Source: Denitromonas iodatirespirans (lineage in GTDB: Bacteria; Pseudomonadota; Gammaproteobacteria; Burkholderiales; Rhodocyclaceae). Taken from it: 64,000 nt of DNA. A program made the position numbers and the translations under genes. The first letter of the stretch is position 1. Each line of letters starts with the position of its first letter. Shown one piece after another: positions 10,592 through 17,566 of this stretch. The notes under the pieces were generated by a model that was not told the DNA's origin, made no database searches, and saw only the letters and a program-made list of their open reading frames with translations. Location of the stretch: NCBI RefSeq assembly GCF_018524365.1, contig NZ_JAEKFT010000022.1:23309-87308 (forward strand), read 5' to 3'.

Positions 10592-11479
10592 ATGGCCCAC
10601 CGAGTCCTGCGTCTGATGATCCTGATCCTCGCCGGGCTGCCCTGGCAGGCGGCCCAGGCCGGCGAGGTGCTCGACCGCCTGCGGGCCACGCGCACCATCA
10701 CGCTGGCCTATCGCGAAACCTCGATGCCGTTCTCCTACCAGTGGCCCGGTGGCGAACCGGTGGGCTACAGCCTCGACATCTGCCGGCAGCTGGTGCGCGC
10801 CATCGAGAAGCATCTGGGCGTGAGCCTCACGCAGCGCCTGGTCCCGGTGACCTCGGCCAACCGCATCGAACACCTCGAACGCGGCGCGGCCGACCTGGAG
10901 TGCGGCTCGACCACCAGCAACGGCGAACGGCGCCAGCGCGTGGCCTTCACCATCCCCACCTTCATCGCCACCACCCGGCTGCTGGTGCGTGCCGACAGCG
11001 GCATCCGCGAGATCTGGGATACCGACGGCAAGACCGTGGTCACCACCCGCGGCACCACCGCCGCCGCCATGCTGCGCGACTTCAACGAAAACCGCCTGCT
11101 CGGCGCCCGTGCGCTCGAAGCGCCCGACCATGCCGCCGCCTTCGCCCGGCTGGCCGCCGGCGAGGCCGACGCCTTCCTGATGGACGATGTGCTGCTGGCC
11201 AGCCTGCGCGCCCGCGCCGAGGCGCCCGAGCGCTTCGTGATCACCGGCAAGACGTTGTCGATCGAGCCGTTGGCGATCATGCTGGCCAAGACCGATCCGG
11301 CCTTCAAGGCCCTGATCGACGCCGCCGTCAAGCAGATGATCCAGTCGGGGGAAATCGGCGAGCTCTACCGGCGCTGGTTCGAATCGCCCATCCCGCCCGA
11401 CAATCTCAACCTGGCGCTGCCGATGCACTTTCTGCTCAAGGACTCCTTCCGCGCCCCGACCGACTGGCTGCCCAACTGA
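10592..11479 (+). CDS. Second GltI-like amino acid binding protein
   Basis: A 295-residue family 3 solute-binding protein with a signal peptide ending near AAQA-GEV. It aligns along its whole length with GltI (RETSMPFSYQWPGGEPVGYSLDIC; ECGSTTSNGERRQRVAF; RWFESPIPPDNLNLALPM). AAGGAGAG lies just before the ATG. It either gives the GltJKL transporter a second specificity or feeds the adjacent chemoreceptor. It sits at the end of the operon before a GC-rich hairpin. Confidence 0.85.
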   Translation: MAHRVLRLMILILAGLPWQAAQAGEVLDRLRATRTITLAYRETSMPFSYQWPGGEPVGYSLDICRQLVRAIEKHLGVSLTQRLVPVTSANRIEHLERGAADLECGSTTSNGERRQRVAFTIPTFIATTRLLVRADSGIREIWDTDGKTVVTTRGTTAAAMLRDFNENRLLGARALEAPDHAAAFARLAAGEADAFLMDDVLLASLRARAEAPERFVITGKTLSIEPLAIMLAKTDPAFKALIDAAVKQMIQSGEIGELYRRWFESPIPPDNLNLALPMHFLLKDSFRAPTDWLPN

Positions 11480-11492
11480 CGCGTGTCGCGGC

Positions 11493-11518
11493 GCCGGCCC
11501 CCGGTGGCGAGGGCCGGC
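11493..11518 (+). terminator. GC-rich hairpin after the glt operon
   Basis: GCCGGCCC (11493-11500) pairs perfectly with GGGCCGGC (11511-11518) across a 10-base loop, 14 bases after the stop codon. There is no clear U-run, so it may stabilise the 3' end rather than terminate on its own. Confidence 0.4.
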
Positions 11519-11572
11519 CGGGCGATCTAAGCTGAACCAGGTGCGGCATGTGGGCCGCGCCAGGATGTCATC

Positions 11573-11872
11573 ATGAGATTGCCCCTTGCCCTGATCCTCG
11601 TCGGCCTGATCGCCGCGGCCCCGCCGGTCGATGCGCGCGGCCGCTATGTGGTGGTCAACGGACAGCGCCTCGACACGGCGGCGATGGCGCGCCTCGACCG
11701 CGCCGCCTGCCTGCGCGTGCCCGACGGGCGCTACTGGATCGACATGCGCTCGGGCATCTGGGGCTACGAGGGCGGCGCGCCGCAAGGGCGCGTCGGCGAC
11801 AACTGCCGCCAGCGGCCCAAGAGCCTCAGCGAACGCGGCCTGCTCTACAGCCCGGGCGAATTACTGCGCTGA
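11573..11872 (+). CDS. Small secreted hypothetical protein
   Basis: A 99-residue protein with a clear signal peptide (MRLPLALILVGLIAAAPPVDA-RG). The mature part of about 78 residues is rich in Arg, Gly and Tyr and has two Cys (AACLRV and DNCRQR) that could form a disulphide. It contains an aromatic patch, RYWIDMRSGIWGYEGG. I do not recognise the family. It stands alone between the glt operon and a LysR regulator, with an AGGAT-like site before the ATG. Confidence 0.6.
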   Translation: MRLPLALILVGLIAAAPPVDARGRYVVVNGQRLDTAAMARLDRAACLRVPDGRYWIDMRSGIWGYEGGAPQGRVGDNCRQRPKSLSERGLLYSPGELLR

Positions 11873-11979
11873 GCCGGCCGCCGCCGTTTCAGCCACGGCG
11901 CCTCGACATCGCGGGTGCGCGTCGGTGTCGGACGACGGGTGGGTAGAATGGCGGCCATATCTCGTTTCGGACGCTATCG

Positions 11980-13248
11980 ATGAAGTCGCGCCTGCTTCAG
12001 GAATCATTACCCGGGTTGTCCCGGTCGGTGCCGGCCATCTCCGAGCATCTCAAATCGCTGCGCTGCCTGATGGCGGTGGTGACGCATGGCAGCGCCAAGC
12101 GGGCCGCCGAAGCGATCTTTCTCTCTCAGCCGGCCGTGACCCGCGCGGTGATCGAGCTCGAACAGTTCTGCGAGCTGCCGTTGTTCGAACGGTTTTCACG
12201 CGGTATGCAGCCGACCGTGCCGGGGATGGGCGTGTCGCGCAGGGCGGTCGCCTTGTTCGACCATCTCAAGCGTGGAGCCGCCGAGGCGCTGGCGCTGACC
12301 GCGCCGGCGAAGCGGCGGGCGGCCTTGCCCGAGCGTTTCGCCAGCGCGGTGTCGCCCTCAGCGCTCAAGGCGTTGGTGGCGGTGGCGGCGGCGGAAAGCG
12401 AATCGCGTGCCGGGCTGGCGTTGGGCATCAGTCAGCCGGCCGTGCATCGCGCCTTGCGCTCGCTGGAGCATCTGTCGGGTTCGGTGCTGTTCCGGCGCTC
12501 GGTGCGCGGGACCCGCCTGACCGAGCCGGGCGAAGCCATGCTGCGCCGGGTCAAGCTGGCCTTCGGCGAGGCGCGCGCGATGGAAAGCGATATCGCCGCC
12601 TGGCGGGGCGATATTCGCGGACGGGTCGTGATCGGGACGCTGCCGCTATCCGTCGGCCTGTTCTTGCCGCAAGCGGTCGACGCGGTACGGCGCCTGCACC
12701 CCGAGGTGGAGATCACCATGGTCGACGGGACCTACGAGAGCCTGATGACGCATCTGCTCCATGCGGACATCGATGTGATCGTCGGCGCGCTTCGCGAGCC
12801 CTCGGCCGAGGTGCGCCAACAGGTGCTGTTCCGCGAACCGCTGGCGGTCATCGCCCGTCCGGCGCATCCGTGCTTCGAGCGGCCCTCGTTGAGCCTGGTG
12901 GATCTGCTCGAATGGGAATGGATCGCGCCGCTGCCGGGGACGCCCGCCAGCCTAGCGCTCACCTGCGCCTTCGAAGCGGCTGGGTTGGCGCCGCCCCGCG
13001 ATACCCTGCAAGCCAACAACGCGGCGGTGACCCGCGCCCTGGTGGCCAGCACCGACCGGCTGGCGATCACCTCCTACGGCCAAGCGCTGGACGGGGAGGG
13101 AGCGGTGGTGCGGGTGCCGGTGGCGCTGCCCGGCACGACGCGCTCGATCGGTTTCGCCTTCCGTGACATCGGCGAGCCTTCCCCCGATCTGCTGGCCGTT
13201 CTCGACGCGCTGCGCGAGGCGGCCAGCGCGCGTGCATTGACGCCATAG
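11980..13248 (+). CDS. LysR-family regulator with two tandem DNA-binding domains
   Basis: A 422-residue protein, about 110-120 longer than a usual LysR regulator. Two separate HTH_1 domains are visible. The first is at about residues 28-90 (AAEAIFLSQPAVTRAVIELE...LFERFSRGMQPTVPG). The second is at about 128-190 (GLALGISQPAVHRALRSLEH...LFRRSVRGTRLTEPGEAML). A standard LysR effector-binding domain runs from about 210 to the end. Both HTHs keep the SQPAV recognition-helix core. It lies upstream of the hydrolase/NTF2/LigA-like cluster, suggesting it controls aromatic genes nearby. The effector is unknown. Confidence 0.85.
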   Translation: MKSRLLQESLPGLSRSVPAISEHLKSLRCLMAVVTHGSAKRAAEAIFLSQPAVTRAVIELEQFCELPLFERFSRGMQPTVPGMGVSRRAVALFDHLKRGAAEALALTAPAKRRAALPERFASAVSPSALKALVAVAAAESESRAGLALGISQPAVHRALRSLEHLSGSVLFRRSVRGTRLTEPGEAMLRRVKLAFGEARAMESDIAAWRGDIRGRVVIGTLPLSVGLFLPQAVDAVRRLHPEVEITMVDGTYESLMTHLLHADIDVIVGALREPSAEVRQQVLFREPLAVIARPAHPCFERPSLSLVDLLEWEWIAPLPGTPASLALTCAFEAAGLAPPRDTLQANNAAVTRALVASTDRLAITSYGQALDGEGAVVRVPVALPGTTRSIGFAFRDIGEPSPDLLAVLDALREAASARALTP

Positions 13249-13449
13249 ATGCGCCAGCCCGGATAGGCCGTTCGGTCGCTGGTGCCCGACTTGGCGCCGG
13301 CCAGGCGATGCCTCCGGGGCGCCGCCCATTCTCTCCCATGTTCAGAACGAATACCTCAGCCTGGCATCGGCATTGGTGTCTTGCGGTACGCGATGACATG
13401 CTTTTGCTCAGGTCGAGTTGGCCTGAAAGCCTCGGAGGGAAAGGAAGCG

Positions 13450-14175
13450 ATGACGCGTTCGGTGGTGGTGATGTTGCCAGGCCTGTTATGCGACGAGGCG
13501 GTGTGGGCCTGCCAGCGCGAAGCCCTGGCGGACGTGGAATGCATCGTTCCGTCCTTTGGTGCGCTGGCCTCGATCGAGGCCATGGCCAGCCACGTGCTCG
13601 CGACCGTGCCGGATACCCGGTTCTCGCTCGTGGGCCATTCGATGGGCGGGCGGGTGGCCCTCGACATGGTCCGTCAGGCACCGCAGCGCATCGCGCGGCT
13701 GGCATTGCTCGACAGCGGGGTCGACCCGCTCGCCGAGGGCGCGGCGGGCGCGGAGGAACGCCGCCAGCGCATGGCGCTGCTGGCGCTGGCGCGCAGCGCG
13801 GGCATGCGCACCATGGGGCGCCAGTGGGCGGCCGGCATGGTGCATCCGGCGCACTGCAATACGCCGATCTTCGAGGCCATCCTCGACATGATCGAACGCA
13901 AGAGCCCGGCCATTTTCGAAGCACAGCTTCAGGCCCTGCTTGAGCGGCCGGACGCCCGCCCGGTACTTGCCGCGCTGCGCTGTCCGACGCTCTTGCTGTG
14001 TGGACGCCAGGACGGCTGGAGCCCGCTGGCGCGCCATCGCCAGATGCATGCCCTGTTGCCCGACTCGCGCCTCGTCGTCGTCGAAGACGCGGGGCACATG
14101 ACGACCATGGAGCAGCCGCAGGCGGTCAGCGCGGCCTTGATCGAATGGCTCGGCATGCCCGACGCTGGCCACTGA
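13450..14175 (+). CDS. Alpha/beta hydrolase
   Basis: A 241-residue alpha/beta-fold hydrolase. The nucleophile elbow GHSMGG is near residue 64, the acid is likely the Asp in CGRQDGWSP, and the catalytic His is in EDAGHMTTMEQP. The ATG at 13450 is chosen because a GGAGGGAAAGGA stretch precedes it and the family fold begins there; an upstream in-frame extension lacks support. It is followed after 17 bases by an NTF2-like gene and then an orphan LigA. The substrate is unknown; an aromatic ester or ring-cleavage product is possible from context. Confidence 0.75.
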   Translation: MTRSVVVMLPGLLCDEAVWACQREALADVECIVPSFGALASIEAMASHVLATVPDTRFSLVGHSMGGRVALDMVRQAPQRIARLALLDSGVDPLAEGAAGAEERRQRMALLALARSAGMRTMGRQWAAGMVHPAHCNTPIFEAILDMIERKSPAIFEAQLQALLERPDARPVLAALRCPTLLLCGRQDGWSPLARHRQMHALLPDSRLVVVEDAGHMTTMEQPQAVSAALIEWLGMPDAGH

Positions 14176-14192
14176 CGAAGGAGACGGGGGCG

Positions 14193-14630
14193 ATGACGCC
14201 GCTGGAAATACGGGAAGTCTGTGACGCCTGCCGAACGCTGGTGCTGCGCGCGGCCGCGCGGGCCGATGGCGGCGACGCCGAGGGGCTGGCGGCGTTGTTC
14301 GCCGAGGACGGGATGTTGGTCCGCCCCGACGGCATCCGGCTGCAAGGGCGCGAGGCGATCCGCGCGGCCTATGCCGCCAGGCCTGCCGAACGCCTGACCC
14401 GGCATGTGGTCAGCAACACCCTGGTGGAGATCGTTTCGCCCACCGAGGCGCAGGCGTGCAGCTACGTGCTGCTGTGGTCCGGTTCGCTGGCCGACCCGGC
14501 CGGGCCGAGAGGCCGGCCGGCGCACGGGCTACCGGTGCTTGGCGAGTTCGACGACCGTTTCGCGCTGACCCCCGACGGTTGGCGCATCCTGCATCGCGAG
14601 GCCCGTTTCGTGCTGCATGCCAGCCACTGA
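14193..14630 (+). CDS. SnoaL/NTF2-like small protein
   Basis: A 145-residue protein with an N-terminal helix pair and the pattern LAALFAEDGMLVRPDGIRLQGREAIRAAYAARP. This is typical of nuclear-transport-factor-2/SnoaL-like cone folds (DUF4440 relatives). Such proteins act as small isomerases, hydrolases or ligand binders. GAAGGAGACGGGG lies just before the ATG. It is the middle gene of a three-gene cluster with a hydrolase and a LigA-like protein, so it may act on the same aromatic intermediate. No specific activity can be assigned. Confidence 0.7.
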   Translation: MTPLEIREVCDACRTLVLRAAARADGGDAEGLAALFAEDGMLVRPDGIRLQGREAIRAAYAARPAERLTRHVVSNTLVEIVSPTEAQACSYVLLWSGSLADPAGPRGRPAHGLPVLGEFDDRFALTPDGWRILHREARFVLHASH

Positions 14631-14654
14631 AATCCGCCAACGGAGCAATGACCC

Positions 14655-15086
14655 ATGGCACTCGATAAACCCTACCTCGATGTTCCCGGTACCACGGTGT
14701 TCGATGCCGACCAGTCGCGCAAGGGCTACTGGCTCAACCAGTTCTGCATGTCGCTGATGAAGGCCGAGAACCGCACGCGCTTCAAGGCGGACGAAGATGC
14801 CTACCTGAACGAATGGCCGATGAGCGAGGCGCAGCGGGACGCCGTGCTGGCGCGCGATCTGAACCGCTGCATCGCGCTGGGCGGCAGCATCTACTTCCTG
14901 GTCAAGATCGGCGCAACCGATGGCATCAGCGTGCAGAAGATGGTCGGCAGCATGACCGGCATGAGCGAGGCGGCCTATCGCGACATGATGCTCGCCGGCG
15001 GCCGCTCGCCGGAGGGGAACCGCTACCTGGGCGAGGCGGGCGATGCACAAGGCCCGCTGCCCGCGGAGACGCCGACGAAGCGCTAG
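14655..15086 (+). CDS. LigA-like extradiol dioxygenase alpha subunit, without a LigB partner beside it
   Basis: A 143-residue protein nearly collinear with the LigA at 57720: both share ALDKPY-DVPGT, SRKGYWLNQFCMSLMKAEN, ARDLN-C, IYFL-KIGATDG, GSMTGM and EGNRYLGE. LigA is the small subunit of protocatechuate 4,5-dioxygenase and forms a lid over the LigB active site. No catalytic beta subunit lies next to this copy; the next genes are convergent. It could swap into the LigB complex encoded at 58248 to change substrate range, or have a separate role. The tail after the LGEAGDAQ stretch differs from the lig-operon copy. Confidence 0.85.
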   Translation: MALDKPYLDVPGTTVFDADQSRKGYWLNQFCMSLMKAENRTRFKADEDAYLNEWPMSEAQRDAVLARDLNRCIALGGSIYFLVKIGATDGISVQKMVGSMTGMSEAAYRDMMLAGGRSPEGNRYLGEAGDAQGPLPAETPTKR

Positions 15087-15146
15087 CGGCGCGGTGTGCT
15101 GCGGGCGTGGACCTCCGTCAGCGGCAGGGCCTGCTCGCTGACGCTT

Positions 15147-15169
15147 GGGCGTGTTGCCCGTCCTTTTTT
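15147..15169 (+). terminator. Weak intrinsic terminator after LigA-like gene
   Basis: GGGC (15147-15150) and GCCC (15156-15159) form a short stem, followed closely by a run of six T (15164-15169). It lies 60 bases after the stop of the LigA-like gene. The stem is short, so this is tentative. Confidence 0.4.
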
Positions 15170-15214
15170 CGGCGCCTTTCCAGTCGCCTCTCCCATCGCC
15201 ATCCGCTCGCCCAC

Positions 15215-15267
15215 GAAAAAGCGCCGCGCCGTCGACCGTCCGTGTGGATCGGCGAAGGCGCGGCGCT
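15215..15267 (-). terminator. Intrinsic terminator of the acs-ech-aldh operon
   Basis: Read on the minus strand, an 11-base perfect stem (AGCGCCGCGCC at 15220-15230 with GGCGCGGCGCT at 15257-15267) is followed by TTTTT (15220-15216 complement). It lies about 30 bases after the aldehyde dehydrogenase stop. Confidence 0.7.
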
Positions 15268-15297
15268 GCAGCCGGGCGCAAGGAGCGCGCCCGGCGC

Positions 15298-16704
15298 TCA
15301 GCCCCTGGCGAGGTTGATGACCTTGGCCTGGGTGTATTCCTCCAGGCCGTCACGGCCGAGTTCGGTACCGATGCCCGACTGCTTGACGCCGCGGAAGGGG
15401 TAGCTCGGGTTGATGTCGAGCGTCTTGTTCACCCAGACGGTACCCGAGTTGATGCGCCGCGCGACGGCGCAGGCCCGGGCCGTGTCGCCGCTCCAGACGC
15501 TGCCGCACAGGCCGTATTCGCTGTCGTTGATGCGCGCCACGGCGTCGTCGAGGTCGCGGTAGCGCAGCACTGGTAATACCGGGCCGAACTGCTCCTCGCG
15601 CACCAGGCGGGCATCGTCGGGAATGTCGCGCACGATGGTCGGGGCGATGAAGTAGCCGGGGCGGTCGAGCGCCTTGCCGCCGGCGATGACCTTGCCACGC
15701 GTATGTGCGTCGTCCAGGTAGCCCTTGAGCTTGTCGTACTGCATGCGGTTCTGGACCGGTCCCATCTGGGTGGTGAGGTCGAGGCCATTGCCGACGACGG
15801 TGGCCTCGGCCAGCAGTGCCAGCGCGTTGCACACGGCGTCGTAGAGCGCATCGGGCACATACACCCGCTTGATCGCGGCGCAGATCTGACCGGCGTTGAA
15901 CATCGCGCCATTGAAGATCTTCTGCGCGACCTCCGCCGGATCGGCGTCGTCGAGCACCAGTGCGGCGTCGTTCCCGCCAAGCTCCAGCGTCAGCCGCTTC
16001 AGCGTGTCGGCGCCGCTGGCCATGACCTTGCGGCCGGTCGCGGTGGAGCCGGTGAACGCCACCTTGGCGATGTGCGGATGGCCGGTCAGCAGCGGGCCGA
16101 GGTCGTTCTGGTCGGTGATGACGTTGACTACCCCGGCCGGTAACACGCTGGCGCAGATCTCGCCGAGGCGCAGCGTCGTCAGCGGCGTTGTCGGCGCCGG
16201 TTTGAGGATCATGGTGTTGCCGGCCATCAGACCCGGGCCGAGCTTGTTGGCGAGCAGCACCAGGGGGAAGTTCCACGGCGCGATCGCTGCCACGACGCCG
16301 AGCGGCGCGCGCGTCTCGATGGCCTGGCCGGCCTCGTCTTCGTGCAACACCTCGTCGGCCAGCGTCATCCCGGCGAAGGTGCGCAGGATGCGCGCTGCCT
16401 CGTGGACCTCGAACTCGGCACCGAAGACCGGCCGCCCTTGTTCGCGGGTCAGCAGCGGGGCGAGTGTGTCCGCCTGTGCGTCGAGCGCGTCGGCGATCTG
16501 CAGCACCCGCGCCTTGCGGGCGTCCCACGACATGGCCGACCAGTCGGGGAAGGCGGCCCTGGCGGCGGCGATCGCTTCTTCGGCCTGGGCCGCCGAGGCC
16601 CGCGGGCAGTGGGTGAAGACCTCGCCGGTGGCCGGGTCGATGACCTCCATGGTCGTGGCGCCATCGACCAGCCGGCCGCCGATCAGCAGTTTGAACTCAT
16701 TCAT
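15298..16704 (-). CDS. NAD(P)-dependent aldehyde dehydrogenase (operon 1)
   Basis: A 468-residue ALDH superfamily enzyme. It shows APWNFPLVLLANKLGPGLMAGNT, FTGSTATGRKVM, the general-base Glu in LELGGND, catalytic Cys in FNAGQICAAIKRV, and EEQFGPVLPVLRY. It is the last gene of an operon with an acyl-CoA synthetase and a hydroxycinnamoyl-CoA hydratase-lyase, 13 bases after the lyase stop, with GGAG before the ATG. The likely substrate is the aromatic aldehyde released by the lyase (vanillin or 4-hydroxybenzaldehyde). It differs clearly from the vdh at 28290, so its substrate may differ too. Confidence 0.85.
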   Translation of the reverse strand: MNEFKLLIGGRLVDGATTMEVIDPATGEVFTHCPRASAAQAEEAIAAARAAFPDWSAMSWDARKARVLQIADALDAQADTLAPLLTREQGRPVFGAEFEVHEAARILRTFAGMTLADEVLHEDEAGQAIETRAPLGVVAAIAPWNFPLVLLANKLGPGLMAGNTMILKPAPTTPLTTLRLGEICASVLPAGVVNVITDQNDLGPLLTGHPHIAKVAFTGSTATGRKVMASGADTLKRLTLELGGNDAALVLDDADPAEVAQKIFNGAMFNAGQICAAIKRVYVPDALYDAVCNALALLAEATVVGNGLDLTTQMGPVQNRMQYDKLKGYLDDAHTRGKVIAGGKALDRPGYFIAPTIVRDIPDDARLVREEQFGPVLPVLRYRDLDDAVARINDSEYGLCGSVWSGDTARACAVARRINSGTVWVNKTLDINPSYPFRGVKQSGIGTELGRDGLEEYTQAKVINLARG

Positions 16705-16717
16705 AGTGTGTCTCCGT

Positions 16718-17548
16718 TCAGCGTTTATAGGCCTGCAGCCCCGGCTTGATGCTCTTCTCGTCGAGGAACTGCGTCAGCCCCTTGGTGCGGCCCTTTTCGG
16801 TATCGCGATGGTTGGACTGGTCGACCTTGGCGTAGAGGTAGTCTTCGCCCTGTTCCCAGGTCAGTTCGCGGCAGCGCTTGAAGCCATGCTTGGCGATGCG
16901 CATCACGGTGGGGTTCTTCTCCAGCAGCTTGCCGGCCAGCACCTTGACCTCGTCGCGCAGTTGGGCGCGCGGCACGCTCTTGTTGACCAGACCCATGGCG
17001 GCGGCTTCGGGGCCGGTCCAGGTGTCGCCGGTCATCACGTAGTGCAGAGCCTGGCGATGGCCCATGGTGTCGGCCACGGCCTTGCTCACCAGGTTGCCCG
17101 GCGGGATGCCCCAGTTGATCTCCGACAGGCCGAACACCGCCTCGTCGGCGCAGATGGCCAGATCGCAGGCGACCAGCGGCGAGAAGGCGCCGCCGAAGCA
17201 CCAGCCGTTGACCATGGCGATGGTCGGCTTGTTGTAGAAGCGCAGTTGCTTCCATTGCCAGTCGGAGGCCTGGCGGCGCATGCGCTCCTGGTAGAGGTCG
17301 GACTTGCCGTCGGTTTCGCGGAAGTATTCCTTCAGGTCCATGCCGGCCGACCACGACTCGCCGGCGCCGGTGAGCACCAGCACGCCGACGTCGTCATCCA
17401 GTTCCAGGGTGTCGAGTACCTCGCCCATTTCGCGGTTGAGCGTGGGGCTCATGGCGTTGCGCTTTTCCGGTCGGTTGAAAGTGATCCAGGCGATGCCGGC
17501 GTCCACCTCGACGGTGACGGTCTGCCAGCGGTTCTTGTATCGGGACAT
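16718..17548 (-). CDS. ech: Hydroxycinnamoyl-CoA hydratase-lyase (feruloyl-CoA hydratase/vanillin synthase), copy 1
   Basis: A 276-residue crotonase-fold enzyme that hydrates feruloyl-CoA (or coumaroyl-/caffeoyl-CoA) and splits it retro-aldol fashion into an aromatic aldehyde and acetyl-CoA. Family marks are the long active-site segment WSAGMDLKEYFRETDGK, the oxyanion/Ser region GWCFGGAFSPLVACDLAICAD, and the catalytic Glu in GLSEINWGIPPGN. Residues about 50-276 are almost identical to copy 2 at 29854, at DNA level too, while the first 50 residues diverge. It is the middle gene of the operon with a CoA ligase 18 bases upstream. Confidence 0.92.
   Translation of the reverse strand: MSRYKNRWQTVTVEVDAGIAWITFNRPEKRNAMSPTLNREMGEVLDTLELDDDVGVLVLTGAGESWSAGMDLKEYFRETDGKSDLYQERMRRQASDWQWKQLRFYNKPTIAMVNGWCFGGAFSPLVACDLAICADEAVFGLSEINWGIPPGNLVSKAVADTMGHRQALHYVMTGDTWTGPEAAAMGLVNKSVPRAQLRDEVKVLAGKLLEKNPTVMRIAKHGFKRCRELTWEQGEDYLYAKVDQSNHRDTEKGRTKGLTQFLDEKSIKPGLQAYKR
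16735..17400. repeat. Near-identical repeat within ech copy 1 (partner 29877-30542)
   Basis: About 660 bases align without gaps to 29877-30542 at roughly 97% identity by eye, with a fixed offset of 13142. The adjoining 150 bases (the N-terminal coding part) match only about 80%. One short patch near 17254-17273 also differs sharply. This is the pattern of recent duplication or gene conversion. Confidence 0.85.
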
Positions 17549-17566
17549 TGAGTGGGTCTCCTCGTT

